Positions 1 to 10,295 of a stretch of 64,000 nt of DNA are shown piece after piece; positions within the stretch are counted from its first letter, which is position 1, and each line of letters opens with the position of its first letter. Source of the stretch: Blastomyces gilchristii SLH14081. Lineage: Eukaryota; Ascomycota; Eurotiomycetes; Onygenales; Ajellomycetaceae. The translations under genes were made by a program, and so were the position numbers. The DNA lies in assembly GCF_000003855.2 (NCBI RefSeq), contig NW_003101678.1, forward strand, positions 1,592,470-1,656,469. Reading direction: 5' to 3'. The notes beneath the pieces are model-generated. The model was not told where the DNA came from and searched no databases. It saw nothing but the letters and a program-made list of their open reading frames with translations.

Positions 1-348
1 AAGAAAGTGATCTTATTTAATCTCATTTAGTCTCATTCTTGGCATAAAGTTACTATTTTTAGACATTTTAAGGTTTTTTTTAAACTATTTTTAATTTTTT
101 AAAAAGTAATGCTTTTTGATAACACTCAAATGAGATTTAAAGTCATTTAAAGCAATAAAAATAATTTAAATTGAGAAGTGAAAATCATGGTCTCATTTGG
201 AAAATGTGATAAGAGTAGACAGTAAGTCTCACTGAAACAGTATGAGACTACTATCTAATGTTAAAACTGTGTAATGAGATCAGTTGAATTGATAATGAGA
301 CTATCAAAAAATCTGATTCTGGTCTCAGACACGGTCACACGGTCAGTC
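1..348 (+). mobile_element. Partial copy (right part) of a ~510-bp TA-flanked inverted-repeat element
   Basis: This is the right two-thirds of a short non-autonomous DNA element that recurs at 18887-19402 (opposite strand) and 52091-52592. It starts before the window. The right terminus reads CACGGTCAGTC followed by TA, the inverse of the GACTGGCCG left terminus seen in the other copies. It has no coding capacity, so it behaves like a MITE whose transposase must come from elsewhere. GG and CG dinucleotides present in the 18887 copy are changed to GA, TG or CA here, which marks it as hit by C-to-T mutation. Confidence 0.75.
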
Positions 349-680
349 TAATCTAGACATTATTAACTTACTCATATATTATTTACTTATGTTGTAAGTA
401 TAAATATAAGTTTCTTACTTCATTTTCTTCATCTTTCTTTCAATCAGTAATAATCTACTTATCAATGTGAAAATTCCTCTGTTATATTATCTGTCACTGT
501 CTCTGCTGCTATCTCTGCTACTTCATTCACCTGTCTGTTCTTCAATACAATAAAAGTAAGTTAAATCTTAATCATAGATGATGTATAAATCAATCTCTAA
601 CTAAACAGTTTAGTCAAACAACAATATCTACTTATAAGCTTGAGTTTATCATTCTCAAAGCTTATTATAACACTCACTAT
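349..680. other. AT-rich non-coding stretch
   Basis: AT-rich sequence between the inverted-repeat element and a decayed reading frame. It contains no open frame, tRNA or clear repeat that I can recognise. Confidence 0.4.
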
Positions 681-1199
681 ATGACAAAGTCTGAGAAGAT
701 CTGTATATACTGTCTTTATATAGCTGAATTTGAGTCATAGCATAAATGTATTATTTCTAGTATTAGAAAGACATGTGATAATTATCATTTTTATGATTTA
801 ATATACTATGCTGTATGTTCACTATATTTCTAGAGAAAGCTTAGATATTAATAGATATTATTATAGATTCTCAGAGAGTCTTATATTATTATGAAATATT
901 ATATTAGAAAATTATGAGAGATGATGTGTTATAAGTAAGAAGATAATAATAATTATTATCATATTATGAAGAAGTTGTGAAGCATACTGATAATAAACAA
1001 CTGATTGATCAGATTCTATCATGATTATACACTGAAATCATTTATTGAAGAAGATTCTCAGATTATTATCAGTACAGATTACAATATTAACTTATATAAT
1101 ACAAGTTATTTTTTTAATGAGAAGTTATCAATGAGTTTTTCTTTATATCTGATGAATTCTGTTAACTATAAGATTGATAAGAAGATTATTAAGAAGTAG
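681..1199 (+). pseudogene. Decayed cysteine-rich reading frame
   Basis: One frame runs from an ATG at 681 to a TAA at 1199 with several in-frame TAG, TAA and TGA codons, the pattern expected when Gln and Trp codons are hit by C-to-T changes. The last 64 codons are open. The beginning has a C-x2-C pair about ten residues in, then His-x-Cys and another Cys, so it may once have carried a small zinc-binding region. I cannot assign a family. A second decayed frame with a similar C-x2-C...C start lies at 31528-31815. It could be a degraded host gene or a transposon-encoded protein. Confidence 0.35.
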
Positions 1200-1990
1200 C
1201 TTTGTATTCTATTACTATTACTGTTTTTACTTTTACTTTTACTTTTATTTTTATTTTTATTTTTATTTTTTTTTCTCTTAATATCTTCTTTCTTTTTCTT
1301 TTTCTTTTTTTCTTCATTTTAAATGATTAATAAGATACTATTCTTTCAATTCTGCTATATGATTATCAAAGATTTTCTTTTAAGCTTAATAAACTGTAAA
1401 CTACATCAATGATTAAATTTGCTGTTATATATCTGATTGAACATTATAAAGCAGTTGAAGAGTTAAAACTCAATCTTACTTACACAACTGACAAAGTTCT
1501 TAATAACTATGACTTAAAGATTTCTGAGTCTATAATGATTATAAAAGCTCAGCTTCTTTCTAATCTGAAACTATCTTTTAAAGATAATTAACATGTGAAC
1601 TCAGATACTGTAGAATGATGAGATTATTTTCTCACTTGAATCTTGATATCTTAAAGATATAAACTTCACTCTAAAAAGTAAATATAGCTTATATAACTGA
1701 CTTAATAACTATCAAAGATTTTCTTTTAAGCTTAATGAGCTTCAAATAGTATCTTACTTTAGCAGTTTACATACTTAAGACTGCAGTCTGAAAGCAGTTC
1801 AAGTATAACTGTATTAAATGAGAGAAGAAGTATAGTATTCACAGATGATACAGAATCAATTAAAAAAGCATTATTAAATTTCATGATTATCATACTCTCT
1901 GTCTCTGACAGTAAAACAAGTAATAAGAAGTGACACCTGAGTTGAGATAATAATCATAGCTTATAAATGAATGAAGATATCAGCTATTCA
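1200..1990. other. AT-rich stretch with pentanucleotide T-rich repeat
   Basis: Bases 1214-1320 hold a run of T4-5A / T4-5C units merging into a T/C tract. A short open frame at 1409-1591 on the plus strand has no recognisable domain and could be the tail of the decayed gene upstream. Otherwise nothing supportable is visible. Confidence 0.4.
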
Positions 1991-3493
1991 TAGACTGGCC
2001 GGCGGGACCATGAATTTCACATTTGATTTCATTTGATCTGGTCTTATACATTTCTTGGCGTGAGTCTCACCAGAATCAAGCCTTAAAAAAATCTGAAAAT
2101 GAACCATTTCTGAGAGAAATGATGTGAAAAATGACCAGATTTAATTCAAGAACAGTGAAATGAGAGTAATTTCTCAGAATAAACTGTGAAAGATGATCAT
2201 TCTTTCAAAATCAGAATAAGACTAGAACTGAAGATTAAAATCAGTCTCATTCAGTTCATTCAGTGATTGCTTATATAATCAGAATTTGATAATGATTATT
2301 GATAACACTCATGAAACAACTAAATACATTCTTGTACAAGTTTATTCTTCACTTTCTTATGAAAACTACACTTCTCTGATATACTGTGATCAGAGGTATT
2401 AAACTGTCTGATAATTTCATGTTTTATAATCATGAGTTTCTTGATTATTTCTCCTTGTAATTGTCTCTGATAATAGTGATAAATATCTCAACTTGAGTTG
2501 AACTTTCACTTCATTCTCATCTCTGTCAATAAAATTATCAGAATATCATACATCATCAGTGCAACAGTTGAATATATACTCTCAATAATTTTTCATAACT
2601 CTAGAATTGATTTGATGTGTAAATTCATCAGATCATCTTGAAGATAGTAATTAAATTCAGTTTTATAAGTATGTAGTTTTGCCTGATTTTCAGTTGCAAT
2701 CAATGTATACAAGTTCTGTTTCAAAGTTAGTATTATAGTTCTATGTAATATAAAGCATTATCAAAGATTATTACTTACTAGAGAATTATATTTCACTATC
2801 TTCATATCTCAAATATCTGCTTATTCAAATCTCTGATAGTTGACATTGTAGTAGTCTCAGACTAATTTAATATATAAGTCTCATTTCTTCTCTGTTCAAT
2901 CTTGAGAAGTGTAGATATTAACTTAATAAGAGAAATCTAGTAGAGCTGCTACAGCATAGTACTCTGTAAAAGATTGTTCAGTTTTACTGTAATAATATAC
3001 TAGTTTATTTCTTACAGTAATAATAGCCTGCACTATAGCATTATCTCAGACTGAATTTCTTTTTGAGTGATTCAACTGCTTCTTAAGATGAGTAAATAAA
3101 CTGTTATACACTCACCAGACTGACTGCAGCATTGATGTACAAGTGATTGAGACTGTCTTTATTATCTTATAAAACTGAAACAGTAAATCAATCATATATT
3201 TCAACTGAGTTCACTTTATATTAGAAAGTTTCAATATCTGAATCTTTTTCTGATTAGAGTGTTGTACTCAATGATTAATTATCTGACATAATTGAAGAGT
3301 CTGAATAGTTATTTTATATATTGAACTTCATCATATTCTAACATTCTGTATCATATTCAGTGATGTGACTGATTTGTTTATTTATTGAATATCATGAAAT
3401 TATTATAATTATCTAGAGAAGATACAAATCACATTAGCAATGTTTTGAATCTGTGATATTTAAATTATTAGTCAATCTATTCAAAATTAACAG

Positions 3494-3556
3494 TAGTGTT
3501 ATCAAAAAGCATTATTAAAAAGAAATATTAAAAAGTGTTGTTAAAAAACATTATCT
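3494..3556. repeat. Cluster of a ~20-bp motif also found inverted elsewhere
   Basis: The motif AGTGTTATCAAAAAGCATTA starts at 3494, and a degenerate version (AGTGTTGTTAAAAAACATTATC) follows within 40 bp. The reverse complement, close to GTAATGCTTTTTGATAACAC, occurs at 106-126, 2291-2311 (degenerate), 6861-6884 and 7475-7496, and weaker copies appear near 4930, 5547 and 5835. The motif also lies inside the 510-bp inverted-repeat copies. Its role is unknown; it could be the terminus of a nested small element or a transposase-binding site. Confidence 0.5.
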
Positions 3557-5056
3557 TTTATAAAGTGAATATAAAAGTTATTTAAGTAATCACTTTCATC
3601 TCATTCTCATTTCAAGAATCAGTCATCTCATTATTCTTTATCTCAATGTTAAGATTCTTTATCAGTGTTTGTATTACAAATTAAATCACATGAGCAATGC
3701 AGAGAATATGACCTTATTTATCATTTCAGAAATGCAAAGTCAATTTTTACTTCAAGCTCTTCATTATAGTGTAGTTATTCACAGTATTATCAGTTGTAAT
3801 TGTAAGAAGACTGAGACTAATATCTCAATAGTTATTTTTAATCACAGTTATTAATATCTCTGTTATATAATTCTCAGTATAACTACTGATCAATGATTTA
3901 AATTCAATTAATGTCTCTTGATAAGTTCAGTTCTCATCAATGTAATAACATATAACTCTCATAAATGCAAGATTGTTTGTACTAGTTTATATATTCACTG
4001 TGAGAGACACTCTTCAATGATTCTTTAACTCTGATTCTAGATGTTGTATATTGACTTTGTAGTATATCTCAAGGTTGAACTGAAGACAGAATTAATGTAG
4101 AATATGAAGATTTGAATTAAGCATTTGAAGAAGTGTTTGAAATTCAGAGTTTTTAATTAATTGAAGAGAAAGAATCAGAGATATACACATGTGAAGTAAT
4201 TATTCACAGAAGTTATTAGATAAGAGTTATAAAATCAGAGTACTGATATATAATTGTTTTTACATGATTTTCTTCAAATTAGAAAGTTAGTATTATTAAA
4301 AATTATTATCTGATAGAGTAACTTATCAGCTCAGTAGTAATTTTCTGATTATTTTTCTTTTATTATCTGTATTCTGATGACTTCAGATGTCAGGAAATTT
4401 CTTTAGAGTTATAATCAGTTCATAATGAATGTTTCTGAATGAAGTTGTAGTAATTATAGCAGAGAGATAACTCTTCAGTAATCTACAATACAATCTATTG
4501 ATAATTATTTCATAGTTCATCTCAGTGTTTATGTTGAGTTTTTCATAAATTTCATGACCTGAAATCAGATGTGAAGAATGAAGTAATTATTTATTATGAT
4601 TAAAAGAGAGTATTCTGTATTGAATTGTAAATAATATAGACTTTATAATTCACAGTAATTTCTTAAAGAGTTTATGAATCTTCAATAGAAGTAAAAGAAG
4701 TGAAAGAAGTGAATTCAGAAGACATAATAATAATTTAAGAAAGATAATAATTTATTTTTAATAACTGATCACTGATGTGTGTAAGAAGAATTAATATAAG
4801 AGAAAATAATCTTATTTCTTAACTTAGTTATAATTTTAGTACTAACTCAGATTGAATATTATCAATGTATAAAAGTAAATAAATAATCTTGATTAATCTC
4901 TGTCATATTTCTTGAAATATATCAATATTGTGAAAGAGAGTATTATTAAATTGCATTATCAGATAATATCATTAAAAATATATTAATATTGTAAATATTA
5001 ATGTTGAAAAAATGTTGATACTTATATATTATAGTGATTTGTGAATCATGATAGTT

Positions 5057-5082
5057 AAATATATATATATATATATATATTA
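5057..5082. repeat. (AT)n microsatellite
   Basis: An uninterrupted run of alternating AT for about 25 bases inside the 5.8-kb element. Confidence 0.9.
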
Positions 5083-5241
5083 TTCCTGACTTGATTACAA
5101 CTTGTACAATAATTTTTAAAAACTCAAAATTAATTTCAATTATTAATAATTATAAACTTATAACTAACTAATATAAAAAGAAAAAAACTTTTTCTACTCA
5201 TTATCTTTCTACTCTTTCTCATTCTTCTTATTATTCTTTAT

Positions 5242-5533
5242 AATTTACTTCTTATTCTTCTTCTTCTTCTTCTCCTTCTTATCTGAGATAATAATTATCT
5301 CAAAATCTCTCTCTACTGCCTTCTCAGAGAAGGGTTCTCACTGCTCTCTCTCAGCCAGATTAATCTGTGTCTTAAAATCCTGCATTTCCTGGTCTGCTGT
5401 CTCAGGTTCCATCTTAGTGATAAGCAGATTAACATGCTCAGAGAGCAGAGCTGCCTTCTCAATATTCTGAATCATGAAGCACATTTGAGACCTGAATAAG
5501 GCCTCAATTCTCTTCTTCTCTGTCAGCTTCTGC
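5242..5533 (-). pseudogene. Coding remnant of the 5.8-kb element, lysine-rich C-terminus
   Basis: On the minus strand this stretch reads as about 95 codons with only one internal stop (a TGA where Trp is likely) and ends at TAA after a lysine-rich tail. Upstream of the tail it is rich in Glu, Gln and Leu and looks helical. Its GC content is visibly higher than the surroundings. Further upstream on the same strand (to about 5960) there are basic, Trp-to-TGA-hit stretches that may be earlier exons. It is probably the C-terminal end of the element's transposase or accessory protein; no catalytic motif can be recognised. Confidence 0.4.
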
Positions 5534-6068
5534 TAATTAATTAGAGAACAGAAGTATTATCAAAAATCATTATCTCTTAATAAATAAAAAACTTATCAGT
5601 TTTGACTTCTTTATCTCTCACTTCAACACTCTCTCAATCTTCTTCTATTATTACTTATTTACAGTAATACTCTTCTTCTCTCTCTCTCTCTTTATCTTGA
5701 TCTTAAATTATTCTCAGAACTTCTTCTGATTTCACTGCTACTGTATGAGACTCTTCACTATCTTCTTCTTCAATCTCTTATAGACAGTATTATTCACATT
5801 ATTTCTATACTTAGTTCAGTCTAAATCTATCAGAAGTATTACTTAAAATTGTTATCATTCTACTCTCTTATAAAGTCTCTTCAAGGTATTATAACATATC
5901 TTACAATCTGTCTTCTCTTACTTGAATATCTTCTTCTTCTCTCTCTTCAATCTGTGATAGTGCTCACATGCCTTGATAGTTCACAGAACTGCAGAATATT
6001 TGAAGAGAAATGACATGATTAATTTCAGTGAGTATTGAAGAGAGGTGAAGACAGGTGAGACAGTCAGA

Positions 6069-6164
6069 AATAATATAATAATAATGATAATGATGATGAT
6101 AATAATGATAATAATGATAATAATAGTAATGATGATGATAATGATGATAATAATAATGATGAAA
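6069..6164. repeat. (GAT/AAT)n trinucleotide repeat
   Basis: Impure GAT and AAT triplets for about 95 bases. The histidine/tyrosine-rich frame that can be read on the opposite strand is just a translation of this microsatellite. Confidence 0.85.
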
Positions 6165-7257
6165 GAGAGAGTGCATTGAAATATATTACTGACTTATCAA
6201 ATATAAAGAGACTCAAAGAAAATATTAACAGCTTTCAGCAATGTACAGAAACAGCTACAGTGTTATATAGTAACATCATCTTCATTCAATGCATGCACTG
6301 TTGATATTCTTTGTATACAGTTATTATATAATCTGTATCAGAAATACATGCAGAAAACAGATCTTTGTTACTAGAATAAATAATTGCAGCAATTCTCTAT
6401 TTTTATATTATAAAGATAAGTTATTCTCATTTCTTTCTTCTCTCTTTTCTCTTCTTCAATTAATCACTAATTTCAAGCTGATATAAAAACTATTAAAACA
6501 CTCTCAGAAACTCTCAAATTGAAGAGTATAGACTAATCAAATTTCAAATACAGAAGAAATTAAATTATCTTCTACAGATTCAATTATTCATTCTCTCTTA
6601 AATAAAACAGCAGTCGCGTCCTCTCTCTCTCTCAATCAAATGAAACATGGCCTGTGAAAAGTGAGTATCACATCAGATCATAATGATCAACATGACCTCA
6701 GCATGCAGAACTACATATACACAGTGCATGCTGAACTGAGAGACTGTATGAGTTGTAAATCAGCAGCAGCATCTCAGAGAGAGCTGTGCAATGTGAGAAA
6801 GCTGCAACTCTCAGTTACATGCACAGAGAATGAATTGCTGCAGTAAGTATATATATATTGAAGTAATACTTTTTGATAACACTCAGTCTCTGATATGATG
6901 AAAATAGAGTCTCTTCATAAGATTTATTTTTATCAGAAGTCAGAGAATCTTATATTCTCTAAGATCATCTTTACATATCTTATTCATGAAATTGATGAGA
7001 AGAATCATTGATTTCAGTATTCTACTCTTGATGTCATTCAAGTGGCAGCAGAGTTCACTCTGATCACACTTTTTAAGTGTATATTTTCTAATTATTCACA
7101 TTTATATAGATATATACTGATTATTTATTAGATAATGTTAAGACAATGACTCATCACAGCCATGTTACTCTCACTGTGAGAAATACACAGTTAATAATAA
7201 ATATTGTAAAGACTCTGAGAAATGAGTATTTTGAGAGTGCTGCAGCTCTATAATCTT

Positions 7258-7336
7258 AATTTTTTTTTATTTTTTATTTTTGTTTTTTTCTTTTTCTTTT
7301 CTTTTTTTTTTCTTTCTCTTTCTTTCTCTTTTTTTC

Positions 7337-7367
<31 letters not shown>

Positions 7368-7440
7368 ATTGTAATTTTTTCTTGTTGTTTTGTTTTTTGT
7401 TTTTTTGTTATTTTTTATATTTTATATTTTTTTTTTAATT
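7258..7440. repeat. T-rich homopyrimidine tract
   Basis: About 180 bases almost entirely T with some C, including a run of more than 20 T. No gene is visible. It may be a decayed poly-A tail read on the other strand, or simple-sequence expansion. Confidence 0.85.
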
Positions 7441-7805
7441 AAAATAATATTAATTATAATCTGTGTTCAGAAAAGTAACAATATTTGATAACACTCTCTA
7501 TTGAATTTTCAACAAATGAGTACTATGTTATAATATTATATAAGTGAGAAATGATTTCATAGTCTCATTTAATATCATTTTCAATAATAAGATCAGAATG
7601 AAAATGTGACTAAGAATTCAAATATATTCTTTATCTGAAACTAGATTTTTATTTGAAAAGTGAATCTGAAATCTTTAATATTTGAAATAACATGATTTGA
7701 GATCAATGTAATAAACACAAATTATGATCAGAAGTAATGCTTTTAGACAACATGACAACTGTAAAGTTTGATCCTGGTCTCAGACACGGTCACACGGTCA
7801 GTCTA

Positions 7806-8130
7806 GCTATTCAAGTCATTATAATCTTCAAAGTTCTGTGAACTTCTGAGTTAATGAAATCTTATATAAATATCTGCAAACTTCTTTAAAGTTCTGTGAA
7901 CTTTCAGATTAATGAGATTGAGAAAAACAGCACATAGCTTAAAGAGTACGAAAAGCTTCTCATTGTTAGTGAAGAATGAGAATGAGAAAATACTGATCAT
8001 CACACAGTCACAAGATGATGAGATCTTCAAGGAAAATGATACTGTCTGTAAGGCAATGAGATCTTTAAAGAAAATGATACTATAAGATAATAAGATCTTT
8101 AATCTTTTTTTAACTTCACTGATCTTTTAT
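7806..8130. other. Short direct repeats flanking the chromovirus insertion
   Basis: A unit resembling CTTCAAAGTTCTGTGAACTTCTG occurs twice between 7828 and 7912, and a diverged copy lies beyond the other end of the large Ty3/Gypsy element (about 23522-23570). This suggests that the pre-insertion DNA was already repetitive. No gene is visible. Confidence 0.45.
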
Positions 8131-8135
8131 AAACA

Positions 8136-8393
8136 TGTAAGAATAAGTACACGCAGGCGATTATTCAGGTGTTTGCAGCTTGATGTGATATGTACTGTTA
8201 ACTACTAGAAGTATTCACAGTAGAAAGATAAAATGTAGAGATCAAATGTATAATAGCATTCAAGCTGAGTTATGAATAGTATTTGTAAACTCCAGTCTAT
8301 ATAGTTGTGTGTAGTCAAGGGCCGCTAACTCTATTAATTACATGAGAGATAGAAATAGAGATAAAGAATTCATGAGAAGTGAGATTTCTTATA
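8136..8393 (-). repeat. 3' LTR of the chromovirus
   Basis: 258 bp, the same length as and similar throughout to 23260-23517. The inner terminus TCTTACA is mutated to TCTTATA here. Confidence 0.85.
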
Positions 8394-8410
8394 TATCTCT
8401 TCCTCTCTAA
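8394..8410 (-). promoter_or_regulatory. Polypurine tract next to the 3' LTR
   Basis: Read on the minus strand, the bases touching the LTR are AGAGAGGAAGAGATA, a purine run where the plus-strand DNA primer of a retroelement is expected. This identifies the 8136 repeat as the 3' LTR rather than a solo LTR. Confidence 0.6.
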
Positions 8411-8624
8411 GACTTCATTCATGAAGCCTTTCACTGAGTGACTTTATAGAATTAGCTCAGCACTGCAGTGATACTCACTAAAAATCCTTCATATCTATAA
8501 AAAAACCTCAGTGAGGAAAAATCTCTTATTACTGTGAAGAGAAAAGAGTCTGTCACTCAGTTTCTTATTTCATGAGATTCTTTATAGTCTATAGATTCTT
8601 CTCTGACTATTACACAGATTCATC

Positions 8625-9290
8625 GAAGAACTGAATCATGACAACAGGCTCCACCACGAACTCGCTCAATTTTTCGAATAAGAACCCGCTGATAGATCCA
8701 TCGAAAAGCCCTCGATCATACGAGCATTTTGACCCCATCGCCGACCGCATACCCCGTGTGGTGGTGGAGTTATCCAGCCAAACGTGAACCAGATGTTGTT
8801 CGAAACTCCTGTGTGGGATTATCCCCCGTTCACCCCTACCACACCACAACCCCGGGCCAAATTGCCATACAAATTGTAAGGCAAAGAGACCTAGCCATAT
8901 GCGCCAATCTTCTTGATTTTGGAAGATCCCCGACCTGTAATTGTGGAGATATCTGAGAAGCAACTTCCACGAAAACCCTGTCTATCTTTGATGTTCCAAA
9001 ACATCAACGCCAAGTCCCTCCCACGTACCGCCCTTCCCAATCTGGCCCACGTCCGGCAGAAAAATACAAAAAGATACCTCGGCAATAGTATCAAGCACAT
9101 AATCAACGGACACATCTGAAGTGCATCCTCCGCGAAAAACCCTCTCTGTCTTTACACCAAGTCCCACCCTTGTACCGCCCCTTCCAATCTGGCCCATCCC
9201 CAGCAGAAAAGTACAAAAAGATACCTCGGCAACTGTATTTGATACATAATCAGCAGACATAACAACTATAAAATCAGCATACTTCAAGAT
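8625..9290 (+). other. GC-rich, unmutated 5' segment of LINE copy 1, with tandem repeat
   Basis: This stretch lies inside the LINE's target duplication, so it was inserted together with the LINE, yet it keeps CpG and GG/CC dinucleotides that are nearly absent around it. Two tandem units (8951-9113 and 9114-about 9262, period about 163 bp) share AATCTGGCCCA and AAGATACCTCGGCAA. Frames that can be read here show no known domain. It may be the element's native promoter/5' UTR with monomers, as in some animal L1 elements, or an unrelated sequence fused at the 5' end. Confidence 0.6.
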
Positions 9291-10295
9291 CTGACTGAGC
9301 CTTTGATCCCTGCACAGTGAGATATATTAAATCTAGTTTTAATATCTTAATATTCAATAGATTCTGCAAGAGATTGAGAACAGCAACACTAGATTTCTAT
9401 TGAATTTGAGAATTAACTCTATATTGATATAATCATTGATAAAGTCTTCTATTTTGAGATATAAATAACCAGTTCCTCTACATCCTGCTGACAATATTTA
9501 TATTATTATATAGAAACAGACTTATATTCTCTATAATATTAAGACTCTGAAGAGAGAAAGTTCTGATAGAGAATATACAGTAGTGTATATCTTAGCAGTT
9601 TCTATCTCATTCTTCTGCAGCAGTTAATGTGAAAAAAAAAGATCTTAGAAATAGTTTTTTACTTCTCTTGAAAAAGTAAGATGTTTTTCTCTGAGTTTTA
9701 TACAATATTCTTATAAAGAATTAAAAACAGAGCTGTTTTCTGTCATAATTTCATATTCTTTTAAGTAAGAATTACTTTTTCAGTGACTGAAGAGTTTTTA
9801 TTAATTCTTAATTCTTTTTTACACTCTCTATTAACTGATTTGAGTTGCACACTTGTTGTGTGAGAAGAATTGAATAATTTAGAATAAAATTGAATAGTTT
9901 TAATCAATTTCTCTGCAAAAAATTGATTTATTTTTTGTCAGTTTTTCTCTCAAAAACTGTCATATTATCTGATTTATTATCAATTGATATTATACTTTTT
10001 CTCACTATATCTCAAGAAAGAGATTGTAAAGATTTTATTGATTTATCTCAAAAATCAATTTTAGTTTATTAGATTCTCTTCAAAAATCTAACCTAGTTAC
10101 TGAACTAGTGTGAAAAAAATCAGGTGTTTTATATATAAAAGTCTTTTATTCTTCTTTTGAAGCAGTCTGATCAACTTTTCAATTGAAAATAGACTTAGAA
10201 ATCTTTTAATTGAAACAGTCTGACTAACTTTTCAAAAGAGTTCAATACATATCTCAATTGAAAGAGTCTGATCAACTTTTCATTGAGTGAGAACA

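Larger units (their letters stand above)
1993..7803. mobile_element. 5.8-kb terminal-inverted-repeat element, putative autonomous partner of the 510-bp copies
   Basis: The left end (GACTGGCCGGCGGGACC, preceded by TA at 1991-1992) and the right end (ACACGGTCACACGGTCAGTC, followed by TA at 7804-7805) match the two ends of the 510-bp copies elsewhere in the window. Similarity continues for roughly 100 bp inward on the left, then the interior is different and over 5 kb long. The simplest reading is that this is the large, once autonomous, relative of the small elements, with a TA target duplication. The interior is heavily mutated; the only clear coding remnant is on the minus strand around 5242-5533. 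The superfamily is unassigned: a TA target fits Tc1/mariner, but 5.8 kb is long for that group. It could also be two unrelated end fragments that happen to face each other. Confidence 0.55.

Noticed and set aside
5964..6176. A 70-codon His/Tyr-rich frame on the minus strand.
   Set aside because: It is only the translation of the GAT/AAT microsatellite at 6069-6164.
8136..8393. Solo LTR.
   Set aside because: A polypurine tract adjoins it on the inner side, and the outer flank AAACA matches the outer flank of the LTR at 23260-23517.
8610..8963. A 117-codon minus-strand frame in the GC-rich LINE 5' segment.
   Set aside because: It crosses the LINE target duplication at 8612-8624, so it cannot be an ancestral gene, and it has no recognisable domain.
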